Source: DATFDN01 sp963767645
GTDB lineage: Bacteria; Pseudomonadota; Alphaproteobacteria; Acetobacterales; Acetobacteraceae
Length of the DNA: 64,000 bases
NCBI GenBank assembly: GCA_963767645.1
Contig: CAVYEW010000018.1
Span: forward strand, 496,001-560,000
Reading direction: 5' to 3'
This document shows positions 54,176-63,808 of the stretch, piece after piece. The first letter of the stretch is position 1. The number at the start of each line of letters is the position of its first letter. The position numbers and the translations under genes are program-made. The notes under the pieces are model-generated. The model searched no databases, was not told the DNA's origin, and saw only the letters and a program-made list of their open reading frames with translations.

Positions 54176-55285
54176 ATGATGCGCGTCGTCGTTGTCGGAG
54201 CCGGCGTGCTCGGCGCCAGTGCCGCGTTCCACCTGACCCTGGCCGACGCGGAGGTGGTGCTGATCGACCAGGCCCATGCGGGCCGTGCCACCGCGGCCGG
54301 AGCCGGGATCGTCTGCCCATGGGCATCGGAGGCGGACGACCCCGACTGGCACCGCATCGCGCAAGCCGGTGCGCGCTACTATCCGACGCTCGTCCGACGT
54401 CTGGCGGAGTGCGGCGAGAGCGAGCTCGGCTACCGGAAGGTCGGGGCGCTCTGCGTGACGGCGGAGCGGCGGGAACTCGACCGGACCGAGCAGGTTCTGC
54501 GCACCCGGCGCGCTGAAGCGCCGGAAATGGGCGAGGTCTCACGCCTGACGCCGGAACAGGCACGGCGCCTGTTCCCGCCGCTGCGGGGCGATTTCGCGGC
54601 AATGCACATCAGCGGCGGCGCTCGCGTGGACGGCCGCCTGCTGGCCGCTTCTCTGCGCCGAGCCACGGAGCGGCGCGGCGGCCAGTTCCGCGCCGGCACA
54701 GCCGAACTGCAGGAAGCGGCGGGGCGCGTCGCCGGCGTGCGCCTCGGCGCGGACACGATCGCCGCGGACTGCGTGATCGTCGCCGCCGCCGTGTGGGCGC
54801 CGGCGCTGTTGGCTCCCTTGGGCATCGCGCTCGCGGTAGCGCCGCAGCGGGGACAGATCACCCATCTGCGGATGGAGGGCATCGAGACCGGCTCCTGGCC
54901 GGTCGTGCTGCCGCCAAGCAGCCACTACCTGCTCGCCTTCGAGGCCGGGCGGGTGGTCGTGGGCGCCACGCGGGAGGCCGGCACCGGCCTCGATTACCGC
55001 GTCACCGCTGCGGGTCAGGCGGAGGTGCTGAACCAGGCGCTCGCGGTCGCCCCTGGTCTCGCATCGGCCACCTTGGTCGAGACCCGCATCGGCTTTCGCC
55101 CGGTCGGCCCGGACATCAGGCCGATGCTGGGAAAGTCCGCGGCGTGTGCCGGTCTGGTAATCGGCAACGGCCTGGGTCCAACCGGCTTGACCATCGGGCC
55201 GTATGCCGGGCGTCTGCTGGCGCAGGTGGCGCTCGGCACGCCCCCCGAGATGGATCTCTCGCCCTATGATCCTGGTCGGACCTGA
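54176..55285 (+). CDS. FAD-dependent amino acid/amine oxidase (DadA-like)
   Basis: The 369-residue flavoprotein of the DAO family has the FAD-binding VVVVGAGVLGASAAFHLTLA and EVVLIDQAHAGRATAAGAGI near the start, GGARVDGRLLAASLRRATER in the substrate domain, and GFRPVGPDIRPMLGKSAACA with GNGLGPTGLTIGP near the end. It may oxidise a D-amino acid, glycine or a secondary amine. ATG 54176 follows GGAGAAGG; an ATG lies three bases later. It is divergent from the IOR-Rieske operon, sharing its 122-bp promoter gap. Confidence 0.87.
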   Translation: MMRVVVVGAGVLGASAAFHLTLADAEVVLIDQAHAGRATAAGAGIVCPWASEADDPDWHRIAQAGARYYPTLVRRLAECGESELGYRKVGALCVTAERRELDRTEQVLRTRRAEAPEMGEVSRLTPEQARRLFPPLRGDFAAMHISGGARVDGRLLAASLRRATERRGGQFRAGTAELQEAAGRVAGVRLGADTIAADCVIVAAAVWAPALLAPLGIALAVAPQRGQITHLRMEGIETGSWPVVLPPSSHYLLAFEAGRVVVGATREAGTGLDYRVTAAGQAEVLNQALAVAPGLASATLVETRIGFRPVGPDIRPMLGKSAACAGLVIGNGLGPTGLTIGPYAGRLLAQVALGTPPEMDLSPYDPGRT

Positions 55286-55370
55286 CGATGTCGTTGCCGC
55301 TTCGACCTCCCCGACCTCTCCCGTGGGAAGGGATCTATCGCGATTGGCTTTCCAGGCCGGTTTCCTCACC

Positions 55371-55458
55371 CGTCATGGCCGGGCCTGGCCCGGCCACCCA
55401 CGGTCTTGAACCGTCGCCAGCAAAGACGTGGGTGCCCGGCCCAAGGCCGGGCATGACG
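55371..55458. repeat. Long inverted repeat (32-bp arms) between convergent genes
   Basis: The left arm (55371-55402, starting CGTCATGGCCGGGC) and right arm (55427-55458, ending GCCCGGGCATGACG-like) are imperfectly complementary around a 24-nt loop. Both end in CGTCATG/CATGACG. Similar hairpins are known as dispersed intergenic units in alphaproteobacteria. It lies between the convergent DAO gene and clpP paralogue and may terminate both. Confidence 0.7.
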
Positions 55459-55485
55459 ATGTGTGAACGACCGACCGGTACGGAT

Positions 55486-56148
55486 TCAGCGCAGCTCCTC
55501 GACGCTGCGGATCACCCGGTCCACCATCCCGTAGGCGATCGCCTCCTCGGCGCTCATCCAATAGTTCCGGTCGGTGTCGCGCTCGACGCGCTCCAGGGAC
55601 TGGCCGGTCTCGCGGGCGATGATGGCGTTGATGCGTTGGCGCATCTTGATGATTTCGCGCGCCTCGATGTCGATGTCCGTCGCCGGCCCACGCACGCCGC
55701 CCATCGGCTGGTGCAGCAGGAAGCGCGTGTTCGGCAGGCAGAAGCGCCGTTCCCGCGCGCCGGCCAGAAAGATGAGCGCCCCGGCGCTCGCCACCCATCC
55801 GGTCCCGATGACGCGCACCGGGGCGAGGGAGTCCACGAAGCGGATCATGTCGTGGATGGTGTCGCCGCTCTCAACATGGCCGCCCGGCGAGTTGATATAA
55901 ACGTCGATCGGCTCGCCCGAGGCGCCGGAAAGCGCCAGAAGACGCCCGGTGACGTCGCGCGCGACCCGGTCGTTGATCGCGCCGAAGACAAGCACCTTGC
56001 GCTGCCTGAACAGCCGGTTTTCAAGCTCGTTGATCGGCGAGGCGAGGGTTCTGTTCTCGTCGGGTTCGCGCGGCTCGGGGCCGATCGGCTCCGGCACCTC
56101 CGGCTCATCGTCACCCTTTGTAGCAAATCGTGCGCGCGGATCGGTCAT
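55486..56148 (-). CDS. ClpP-like serine protease (paralogue)
   Basis: The 220-residue protein has a ClpP core (RKVLVFGAINDRVARDVTGR, YINSPGGHVESGDTIHDM). The nucleophile lies in GWVASAGALIFLAG, the histidine in FLLHQPMGGVRGPATDI, and the aspartate in VERDTDRNYWMSAEEAIAYG. A 45-residue N-terminal extension rich in Asp, Glu and Pro precedes it. The G-W-V-A-S-A-G sequence departs from the usual Q-A-A-S-M-G, so it is probably a secondary ClpP rather than the main one. No clpX is adjacent. ATG 56148 is the likely start. Confidence 0.85.
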   Translation of the reverse strand: MTDPRARFATKGDDEPEVPEPIGPEPREPDENRTLASPINELENRLFRQRKVLVFGAINDRVARDVTGRLLALSGASGEPIDVYINSPGGHVESGDTIHDMIRFVDSLAPVRVIGTGWVASAGALIFLAGARERRFCLPNTRFLLHQPMGGVRGPATDIDIEAREIIKMRQRINAIIARETGQSLERVERDTDRNYWMSAEEAIAYGMVDRVIRSVEELR

Positions 56149-56389
56149 GCTGTCCTCGGTTGTTGTTCCGGTCGAGCTATATCGGGAACGGCGCTCCTGG
56201 TGGCGCCGCTGCAACGGGCGACTGATAGCACGATCCCATCGCCGGCGAGATGGTGCCTAGGCCCTGGCTCGCCAAGTCGCGCCGCTCCGCCCGTGATACA
56301 AAGACAAAATTAACTCCGCAGGCGGATGCTCGTCGCGAGCGTCGTCTGGTCGCGCCGACCGGGCGGGATGACCCTTTGGAAACTGCCTG

Positions 56390-59263
56390 GTGCGCCTCCG
56401 GACGTTCTTCTTTCTCGCCTTCGCAACCGCTTGCCTGCCGGCGATCGGCTGGTCGGCCTGGATCGCTGCCGGCGCCTGGGCCGCCTGGACCCAGGCAGGC
56501 GCCGCGGTGCGGGCCGCCGAGGCCATGGGCGACGCCCTGCAGCTGGTCGAGGCATTGTCGATCGAGCGTGGTGCCTTGCAGGAGGCGGCGCTCTCTCCCG
56601 GGCACGGCGTCGAGAATCTGGCCGTTATCAGGGCGCGCAACGACGCGCTGCTGACGCGGACCGAGCAGAGCTTGGGCGCCGCCGGTCTGCCGCAGGACGC
56701 CGTCACCGAAGCGCGCGACATCCTGACTGCTTCCCGCCGCCGGGTTGCCGAGGAGACGGCGCGGCCGCTTGCCGAACGCAACCCGGAGGTGGCCGCCGCT
56801 GTCGTGACGCAACTCTATCAGCGCCTAGATGCGGTGCAGGCGGCGGTGGCGCTCGCCGAAGGACGCGCGGCGCAAGCCTATGCCTCGGTTGGCGCCCTGC
56901 TTGCCGTTGCCAGCCTTGACGTCGATATCCGCGATGCTGCCGGGCGGCGAAGCAGCCTGCTTAGTGGTTGGCTCGGCGGGCGCACGCTCACTCCGGGCGA
57001 CATCGAGCAAGCGACGCAGCTTACCGGGCGCCTCATGGAATCTTGGGAGCGCCTGCAGCGCCAGGTCCACAGCGCAGGGGCATCACCACGCCTCGCCGAG
57101 GCGGTGAAGGTGACGCGTACGTCGTTCTTCGAAGCAGCGGAGCCGCGCTACCGCCAATTCGTCGAAATCGCCCGTGATGGAGGCCAACGCCCCATGCCGC
57201 TGCCTGAGTGGCGGCGTTGGACCATCGCGGCACTGCGGAAAGTCCTCGCCGCACGCGATGCCGCTGTGGCGGACGCGGTGGATCGCGGGCAGGCGCTGGC
57301 CGCGGCGGCACGAAATAGTCTGCTTGCCGCCGGAATGGCTGCTCTGGGCCTTCTGGTCCTCGCGGCAATCGCAGTCGCGGCGCTGCTGCGCCGCCTTGTC
57401 CTGCCTGTGCAGCGCCTGACCGCCGCGACCACGGCGCTGGCGGCGGGGGACACGACCGCCCCGGCGCCTGGGCGCTCCGGCTTGGCCGAGGTGGACGCGA
57501 TGGCGCGTGCCGTCGAGGTGTTCCGCGCCGGTGCGCTCCGGCTGCGCGAGAGCGAAGCCCGCTACCGTCTCCTGGCGGAGAATGCCGCCGACATGATCGT
57601 GCAGCATACGGCAGATCGCAGGCGGACCTATGTCTCGCCGGCCTCCCGCACGTTGCTCGGCCACGAGCCGGAGGACATGCTGCAACGCGACTTCGCCGAG
57701 ATGTTGCACCCCGACGATCGGGAGGGCGTCGTTGCGGCGTACAATCATCTCATGCGCAAGGGGGGCAGGATCACCTGCAGCTATCGCCTGCGCCATAAGG
57801 ACGGCCACTACGTCTGGGTGGAAGCGCACTGGGTCGCTACCCTGACGGAAGTGCCCGGCGCAATGCTGGGCGCAGTCCACGGCATGGAACTTGTTGCGGT
57901 GGTCCGCGACGTTTCGGAACGGAAGGAAGCCGAGGCGCGCATCGCGCACATGGCCCATCACGACGCGCTGACCGCATTGCCGAACCGCGTACTGCTGCGC
58001 GAGCGCCTGCAGGAAGCCCTCGCACGGGCAGGCCGTGGGGAGGTGTTCGCGGTGCTCTGCCTCGACCTCGACCACTTCAAAGCGGTCAACGACACGCTTG
58101 GGCACACGGTCGGGGATGCATTGCTGCGCATCGTGACGCAGCGGCTGCTGGCGCATGTGCGTGAAACCGACACGGTGGCACGCCTCGGCGGCGACGAATT
58201 TGCCGTGGTGCAGTCCTCGGTGAACCAGCCACACGACGCGACGGCACTGGCGCGGCGCGTGATCGAGGTGCTCGGCGAGCCATTCGAGATCGACGGGCAT
58301 CAGGTCGTGGTCGGGGCAAGCGTGGGAATCGCCATCGCACCGAGCGATGGCGCCGATCCCGACCAGCTTCTGAAGAATGCCGACCTGGCGCTCTACCGCG
58401 CCAAGGCCGACGGGCGTGCCGCGTGGCGCTTCTTCGAGCCCGAGATGGACGCCCGCATGCAGGAACGCCGCTTGCTCGAACTAGACCTGCGGCGCGCGCT
58501 CGTCGCAGGCGAGTTCGAGCTGCATTATCAGCCGCTGATCAACCCGCGCACGCGCCGGGCGGTCGGTTTCGAGGCGCTGATCCGCTGGCGCCATCCCGAG
58601 CGGGGCCTGGTGTCGCCGGCCGAGTTCGTGCCGCTCGCCGAGGAGATCGGATTGATCGGCGCGATCGGCGAATGGGTGCTGCAGCGGGCCTGTGCGGAGG
58701 CGGCAAGCTGGCCGGGCCAGATCAAGGTCGCGGTCAATCTCTCGGCGGCGCAGCTTCGAGCCGGCCGGGCGCTGGCCGATACCGTGGCGGCCGCCCTCAA
58801 GGCGTCGGGACTGCCGGCACATCGCCTCGAACTTGAAGTCACCGAAACGGCGATGCTGCAGGACACCGACGAGGTCCTGGCGACCCTGCATCAGATCCGG
58901 GACATGGGCGTGGCGATCGCGATGGACGATTTCGGCACCGGCTACTCGTCGCTGACATACCTGCGCCGCTTTCCGTTCGAGCGCGTGAAGATAGACAAGT
59001 CATTCGTGCAGGAACTGGCACGCGAGAAAAGCGAGGGCGGCGCGATCGTTCATGCCGTGGCCGATCTGTGCGCCAGCCTCGGCATCGCCACCACGGCCGA
59101 GGGCGTCGAGACCGAGGAGCAATTGCAGCAACTGCTCGCCGAGGGCCTGACGGAAGTGCAGGGCTACCTCTTCAGCCGGCCGGTGCCGGCGACCGGGGTG
59201 CCGGAAATCCTTGAGGCCGCCGATCGCCTTGCCGTTGCTGGAGACGAGATCAGGGTGGCGTAA
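56390..59263 (+). CDS. Membrane-bound GGDEF-EAL protein with PAS domain
   Basis: The 957-residue protein both may make and break cyclic di-GMP. It has an N-terminal signal anchor (residues 5-30), a periplasmic helical sensor (about 35-305), a second membrane helix (LLAAGMAALGLLVLAAIAVA, 308-330), a HAMP-like linker, and a PAS/PAC domain (about 390-515). GGDEF (600-604, RLGGDEFAVV) and EAL (728-730, GFEALIRW) domains follow, the latter with DDFGTGYSSL and KIDKSFV. Both active sites look complete. The start is GTG 56390; the 240-bp gap before it shows no gene. Confidence 0.92.
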   Translation: MRLRTFFFLAFATACLPAIGWSAWIAAGAWAAWTQAGAAVRAAEAMGDALQLVEALSIERGALQEAALSPGHGVENLAVIRARNDALLTRTEQSLGAAGLPQDAVTEARDILTASRRRVAEETARPLAERNPEVAAAVVTQLYQRLDAVQAAVALAEGRAAQAYASVGALLAVASLDVDIRDAAGRRSSLLSGWLGGRTLTPGDIEQATQLTGRLMESWERLQRQVHSAGASPRLAEAVKVTRTSFFEAAEPRYRQFVEIARDGGQRPMPLPEWRRWTIAALRKVLAARDAAVADAVDRGQALAAAARNSLLAAGMAALGLLVLAAIAVAALLRRLVLPVQRLTAATTALAAGDTTAPAPGRSGLAEVDAMARAVEVFRAGALRLRESEARYRLLAENAADMIVQHTADRRRTYVSPASRTLLGHEPEDMLQRDFAEMLHPDDREGVVAAYNHLMRKGGRITCSYRLRHKDGHYVWVEAHWVATLTEVPGAMLGAVHGMELVAVVRDVSERKEAEARIAHMAHHDALTALPNRVLLRERLQEALARAGRGEVFAVLCLDLDHFKAVNDTLGHTVGDALLRIVTQRLLAHVRETDTVARLGGDEFAVVQSSVNQPHDATALARRVIEVLGEPFEIDGHQVVVGASVGIAIAPSDGADPDQLLKNADLALYRAKADGRAAWRFFEPEMDARMQERRLLELDLRRALVAGEFELHYQPLINPRTRRAVGFEALIRWRHPERGLVSPAEFVPLAEEIGLIGAIGEWVLQRACAEAASWPGQIKVAVNLSAAQLRAGRALADTVAAALKASGLPAHRLELEVTETAMLQDTDEVLATLHQIRDMGVAIAMDDFGTGYSSLTYLRRFPFERVKIDKSFVQELAREKSEGGAIVHAVADLCASLGIATTAEGVETEEQLQQLLAEGLTEVQGYLFSRPVPATGVPEILEAADRLAVAGDEIRVA

Positions 59264-59284
59264 GGGCTCTCAGCGTCGATCCTC

Positions 59285-59596
59285 CTATTGTGCCGGGCTC
59301 GGGACCACGCGCGAGCCGCGGGGAGCGTCCTGCGCGCCCTCGGCGGGAGCGTTGGCGCCGCTCGGATAGGTTGGCTGGGCCGCCGTGGCGGTTCCACCCG
59401 GTCCGGCGGCATTTCCAGTCGTGCTGGAGCCGGGGATCTGCGTCAACTTTGGCGTGGACTTGGCTTCACCGCTCGATGGGCTGACCGCATATTGCGTAGG
59501 CCCGGAATTCGGCGCCGTGTTCTGCTGAGCCTGGGCAGCGGTGGCGAGGCCGCCGGAAGCCGCGGCGAGAAGAAGAGCCAGGCGCGTTATCCTCAT
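59285..59596 (-). CDS. Small secreted disordered protein
   Basis: The 103-residue protein has a clear signal peptide (MRITRLALLLAAASGGLATA, cleavage after AQAQ). The mature part is low-complexity, rich in Gly, Ala, Ser, Thr and Pro, and likely disordered. No family is recognised. It is convergent with the GGDEF-EAL gene and divergent from the cytochrome cluster. Confidence 0.6.
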   Translation of the reverse strand: MRITRLALLLAAASGGLATAAQAQQNTAPNSGPTQYAVSPSSGEAKSTPKLTQIPGSSTTGNAAGPGGTATAAQPTYPSGANAPAEGAQDAPRGSRVVPSPAQ

Positions 59597-59730
59597 CGTT
59601 TCACTCCCCTGCCGAGCCGATCGCGCGATCGGGCATCCAAGTCAGGATTTGGGACGCTCGAAGGCACGCGCTCTAGTCTTGCGGACAATTCTCCGGTACG
59701 CAATCTTTGGCCGGAGTGGGAGGAGAAACG

Positions 59731-60117
59731 TTGCCGCACGTGTCGTCGCGCATCGCCATGTTCGCAGCGTGGGCCGGGATCGGTTCCTGCCCGTTCGCCT
59801 GGGCGCAAACGTCCCCGCCCGACGGCGCGGCCCTGTTCAAGCAGCAATGTTCCGCCTGTCACACCCTGGATGCGTCCGCTCCGCAGCGCCAAGGGCCGAC
59901 GCTGGCCGGCGTTTATGGACGCAAACCCGGCAGCGTCCCCGGCTTCCAGTATTCGCCCGGCTTCGCGAACGTCGACTTCGTCTGGGACGAGGCGCATCTC
60001 AATCAGTATCTGGCCAATCCGCAGGCGGTGATACCGAACTCGATCATGCCCTACCGCCAGTCGAAGGCGCCGATCCGGCAGGCGATCATCGCCTATCTCA
60101 AGGAGCAACCCAAATAA
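59731..60117 (+). CDS. Periplasmic cytochrome c
   Basis: The 128-residue class I cytochrome c has one haem site (CSACH), a GPTLAGVYGRKPGSVPGFQY segment and the axial methionine in SIMPYRQSKAP. The start is taken as TTG 59731 because GGGAGGAG lies just upstream and the residues after it form a signal peptide (RIAMFAAWAGIGSCPFAWAQ). The stop overlaps the next ATG by one base. It probably accepts electrons from the GMC dehydrogenase encoded downstream. Confidence 0.88.
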   Translation: MPHVSSRIAMFAAWAGIGSCPFAWAQTSPPDGAALFKQQCSACHTLDASAPQRQGPTLAGVYGRKPGSVPGFQYSPGFANVDFVWDEAHLNQYLANPQAVIPNSIMPYRQSKAPIRQAIIAYLKEQPK

Positions 60118-60512
60118 TGGCCAAGGCCATCCACTCCATGATCCGCGTGCTCGACGAGGACCGTTCCGTCAGGTTCTATCGCGATGCGTTCGGCCTCGAC
60201 GTGGCGGACCGCATCGAGTTTCCGGACTTCACGCTGATCTACATGCGCAACGCGCAGCAGCCGTTCGAGGTCGAGCTGACGGTCAACAAGGGGCGGACCG
60301 AGCCCTACCAGCTCGGCGACGGCTACGGGCACCTCGCGGTCTCCGTCGCCGATCTCGACAAGGAGCGGGCACGCATGGGCGGGGCCGGCTTGCAGCCGGG
60401 GCCGGTGCGGGAACTGGCGAACGGCGGCAAGGTCATCGGCCGCTTCTTTTTCATCTCGGACCCCGACGGATACAAGATCGAGGTGCTGCAACGCGGCGGG
60501 CGCTTCGTCTGA
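60117..60512 (+). CDS. VOC/glyoxalase family protein
   Basis: The 131-residue protein has two beta-alpha-beta-beta-beta units of the vicinal oxygen chelate fold (IHSMIRVLDEDRSVRFYRDA, GHLAVSVADLDKERARMGG, and FFFISDPDGYKIEVLQ). Metal ligands His6, Glu50s, His95-region and Glu at the end fit a lactoylglutathione lyase-like site. It may clear a reactive aldehyde from the dehydrogenase next to it. It is translationally coupled to the cytochrome gene. Confidence 0.85.
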   Translation: MAKAIHSMIRVLDEDRSVRFYRDAFGLDVADRIEFPDFTLIYMRNAQQPFEVELTVNKGRTEPYQLGDGYGHLAVSVADLDKERARMGGAGLQPGPVRELANGGKVIGRFFFISDPDGYKIEVLQRGGRFV

Positions 60513-60555
60513 CTCCGCGACAACAAGGTGCAGGGCAACGGAGGAGGATGATCCG

Positions 60556-61107
60556 ATGAGAGAGATCGAGAGGCGCGTCCGGGTCGGCCGCCGCGGCTTC
60601 CTGCGGGGCGCGGCCACGGCGATGCCGGCCGCGGCGCTGGCGTCGGCGGGCATGGGCATCACCGCCGAGGCCGCATGGGCGCAGGCGGCGAAGGCGCTGC
60701 AGCCGCGCACCATGGCGACCCTGGTCCGCATGGCGCGCGACATCTACCCGCACGACCGCATCCCGGACGTTTTCTACGTCAAGGCCGTCGAGCCGTTCGA
60801 CGCCAAGGCCGGGGAGGACAAGGGGACGAAGGAGATGATCGAGCAGGGCGTCATCCGGCTCGATGCGGACGCGAATGACCGCTTTAAGCGGAACTACCTG
60901 GACGTGCCGATGGAGTACGACCGGCTTACACTGCTCCACGGCATCGAAGTGACGCCTTTCTTCAACAAGCTGCGCTCCGATCTCGTGGTCTCGTTCTACA
61001 ACCAGCGCGACATCTGGCAGCGCTTCGGCTACGAGGGCTCGTCTTTCGAGTATGGCGGCTATCTGCATCGCGGCTTCGACGACATCAACTGGCTGAACAA
61101 CGCCTGA
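60556..61107 (+). CDS. Tat-exported small subunit of a GMC dehydrogenase
   Basis: The 183-residue protein has a twin-arginine signal (RRGFLRGAATAMPAAALASA, cleavage near AWAQAA). The mature part (LQPRTMATLVRMARDIYPHD, FNQRDIW-like YNQRDIWQRFGYEGSSFEYG) resembles the gluconate 2-dehydrogenase subunit 3 group. These carry a folded flavin subunit through Tat by hitchhiking. The GMC gene starts 16 bp downstream and lacks its own signal, which fits. Confidence 0.85.
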   Translation: MREIERRVRVGRRGFLRGAATAMPAAALASAGMGITAEAAWAQAAKALQPRTMATLVRMARDIYPHDRIPDVFYVKAVEPFDAKAGEDKGTKEMIEQGVIRLDADANDRFKRNYLDVPMEYDRLTLLHGIEVTPFFNKLRSDLVVSFYNQRDIWQRFGYEGSSFEYGGYLHRGFDDINWLNNA

Positions 61108-61123
61108 GCTTGGAGGGAGGCAG

Positions 61124-62698
61124 ATGGCCGATTTCGACCTGAACGACGACGGAGTTGTCGTCATCATCGGCTCCGGCGCGGGCGGCGGCACGCTCGGCAA
61201 CGAGCTGGCGCAGAAGGGCATCAAGGTGGTGATCCTGGAGGCGGGCGACCGCAACGAGATCCAGGATTTCGTCAATGACGAGTGGGACAGCTTCAAGCAG
61301 CTCGCCTGGAAGGACATGCGGACCACGTCCGGCTCCTGGCGCGTGGCGCACGATTTCCCGAACCTGCCGGCCTGGGTGGTGAAGTCGGTGGGCGGCACCA
61401 CGGTGCATTGGGCGGGCGCCTCGCTGCGCTTCAAGGATTACGAGTTCAAGATCAAGAGCACCTATGGCGGCCTGGCCGGTGCCAACCTGCTCGATTGGCC
61501 GCTCACGTCAGACGAGATGGAGCCCTGGTACACGAAGGCTGAGTACAAGATGGGCACGACCGGGACCAACGGCATCCCGCGCCTGCCCGGCAACAACAAC
61601 TTCAAGGTGATGGCCGCGGGCGCTGCCAAGCTGGGCTACAAGGAAGTCCACACCGGCAACATGTCCATCAACAGCCAGCCCCGTGACGGGCGCGGCGCGT
61701 GCCAGCAGATCGGCTTCTGCTTCCAGGGCTGCAAGTCGGGCGCCAAGTGGAGCACGCTCTATACCGAGATCCCCAAGGGCGAGGCGACCGGCAACCTGGA
61801 GGTCCGGCCGAATTCGCAGGTCATCAAGATCGAGCATGACGCCTCTGGCAAAGTCACGGGCGTGATCTACGCGGACGGCAACGACAAAAGCATGCTGAAG
61901 CGGCAGAAGGCGCGACTTGTGGCAGTCGCCGGCAACTCGCTCGAGAGCCCGCGCCTGTTGCTCAACAGCGCTTCCAGCCTGTTCCCCGACGGACTCGCGA
62001 ACTCCTCCGGCGAGGTCGGGCGCAACTACATGCGCCACACCACGGGGAGCGTGTACGCCATCTTCGACAAGCCGGTGCATATGTATCGCGGCACCACCAT
62101 GGCCGGGATCATCCGCGACGAGGCCAAGAATGATCCTGCACGAGGCTTCTTCGGCGGCTACGAGATGGAGACGATCTCCCTCGGCCTGCCGTTCATCGCC
62201 GCCTTCCTCGACCCGGGCGCCTGGGGGCGCGGCTTCACCTCGGCGGCCGACATGTACCCGAACATGGCCGGCATGTGGATCATCGGCGAGGACATGCCGC
62301 AGGACAGCAACCGCGTCACGCTCGACCCGAAGGTGAGGGATGTCTATGGGATGCCGGTGGCGAGCGTGCATTTCGACGACCATCCGAACGACTTCGCCAT
62401 GCGCGAGCATGGGTACACGCAAGGCGCCGCGGTCTATGACGCGGTAGGGGCCACGCGCACGATCCGCGTGCCGCCTTACCCGAGCACGCATAATCTGGGC
62501 ACCAACCGGATGAGCGAGAAGCCCCGCGACGGCGTGGTGAACCGCTACGGCCAGGCGCACGACATCAAGAACCTGTTCGTCTCCGACGGCAGCCAGTTCA
62601 CGTCCGGCGCCGGCTGCAACCCGACGCTGACCATCGTGGCGCTGGCGATCCGGCAGGCGGACTACATCGAGAGGCAGATGTCGGCGAAGGCGATCTGA
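61124..62698 (+). CDS. GMC-family FAD dehydrogenase (periplasmic large subunit)
   Basis: The 524-residue flavoenzyme has the Rossmann FAD site (VVIIGSGAGGGTLGNELAQK, VVILEAGDRNE) and the GGTTVHWAGASLRF segment. The C-terminal catalytic region holds STHNLGTNRMSEKPRDGVVN and GSQFTSGAGCNPTLTIVAL, with the His and Asn of the GMC class. It has no signal peptide and is likely exported with the Tat subunit encoded before it, passing electrons to the cytochrome c. Substrates in the family include gluconate, sorbitol, fructose and glucose. Confidence 0.92.
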   Translation: MADFDLNDDGVVVIIGSGAGGGTLGNELAQKGIKVVILEAGDRNEIQDFVNDEWDSFKQLAWKDMRTTSGSWRVAHDFPNLPAWVVKSVGGTTVHWAGASLRFKDYEFKIKSTYGGLAGANLLDWPLTSDEMEPWYTKAEYKMGTTGTNGIPRLPGNNNFKVMAAGAAKLGYKEVHTGNMSINSQPRDGRGACQQIGFCFQGCKSGAKWSTLYTEIPKGEATGNLEVRPNSQVIKIEHDASGKVTGVIYADGNDKSMLKRQKARLVAVAGNSLESPRLLLNSASSLFPDGLANSSGEVGRNYMRHTTGSVYAIFDKPVHMYRGTTMAGIIRDEAKNDPARGFFGGYEMETISLGLPFIAAFLDPGAWGRGFTSAADMYPNMAGMWIIGEDMPQDSNRVTLDPKVRDVYGMPVASVHFDDHPNDFAMREHGYTQGAAVYDAVGATRTIRVPPYPSTHNLGTNRMSEKPRDGVVNRYGQAHDIKNLFVSDGSQFTSGAGCNPTLTIVALAIRQADYIERQMSAKAI

Positions 62699-62717
62699 AC
62701 GTCTTCAGGCCGAGCAA

Positions 62718-62756
62718 CTCCCCCTCCCCGTGCGGGAGGGGGCTGGGGGGAGGGGT
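62718..62756. repeat. C/G-rich palindromic repeat, copy C
   Basis: This copy reads CTCCCCCTCCCCGTGCGGGA then GGGGGCTGGGGGGAGGGGT and differs from the other two in the loop (CGTGCG in place of CTTGCG). It lies between the convergent GMC and ABC permease genes and may act as their terminator. Confidence 0.75.
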
Positions 62757-62770
62757 GCGCGGCCGGCTTG

Positions 62771-63797
62771 TCAGCCTGCCGCCCCCCTGCCGCGCACCCG
62801 CTGGGCATAGACGTTGATGACCAGCGCGACCAGCAGGATCAGTCCGCGGATCAGGATCTTCAGGAAGCTGTCAATGTCCACATGATCGAGCCCGTTATTC
62901 AGCACGCCGAGCACGAACAGGCCGATGATGGTGTTGCCGATCCCGCCCTGGCCGCCGAACAGGCTGGTGCCGCCGACCACCACGGCGGAGATCGAATTCG
63001 AGCAGGTAGGTGTCGAATTCGTTCTGCTGGGCGCTGCCGAAATAGGCCACGCCGAGCATCCCGGCGACGCCGGAGCAGAGCGCCGAGATGATCATCACCG
63101 CTGAAAGCACGGCGCGGACATTGACGCCGGAATACTCCGCCGCCTCGCGGTTGCTGCCCACCATGTACACGTAGCGTCCGAAGCGGGTGTAGGTGAGCAC
63201 CAGGTGCGCAGCGAGCAGGATCAGGGCGGCGACAATGACGATCCACGGGATCGGGCCGAGCGAGTGGCTGCCCAGCGTGGCGATCAGCTTCGGCACCGCA
63301 TAGGCGATCTGCCCGCGCACCAGCAGGGCGCAGATTCCCGCCGCGATCTGCAGCATCGCCAGGGTCATGATAAAGGAGGGAATGCCGATCGCGGTCAGGC
63401 CGAAGGCATTCACCGCGCCCAACGCCGCGCAGGCGGCGAGCGATATGGCAATCGCCGCCCAGCCGGATAGCGGGACATTGGCGATGTTCACGCTGGCGTC
63501 TTGCGCGGTGAAGAACGCCACCACGATCCCCGTCGCGTTGGCGATGCTCGCCACTGACAGATCGATCTCGGCGCACAGGATCACGAAGGTCAGCCCCACC
63601 GCGATGATGGCGGTGACGGAAATCTGGGTCAGGATGTTGGTGAGGTTGCCGAGCGAGGCGAAGGACGGGCTGGCCAGGCAGAAGAACACCACCAGGAACA
63701 GCAGAGTGGCGAAAGGCGCGATGTTGCGGAGCCGGCTGCGCAGCCAAACCGCCGGTCCGGTGCGTTCCGTCAGAGCTGCGCCGATCCGTTCCGACAT
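62771..63797 (-). pseudogene. Sugar ABC transporter permease (RbsC-like), frameshifted
   Basis: From ATG 63797 (AAGGAG upstream) the frame encodes a ribose/xylose-type permease (GLTFVILCAEIDLSVASIAN, GIPSFIMTLAMLQIAAGICA, YMVGSNREAAEYSGVNVRAV). At about 62994-63005 it shifts after FDTYLL; one extra base separates it from NSISAVVVGGTSLFGGQGGI, the normal family continuation, which runs to 62771. Joined, it has about 340 residues and ten helices. It follows directly on an ATP-binding gene in the same direction. Confidence 0.87.
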
Positions 63798-63808
63798 GAG
63801 CTGCTCCT

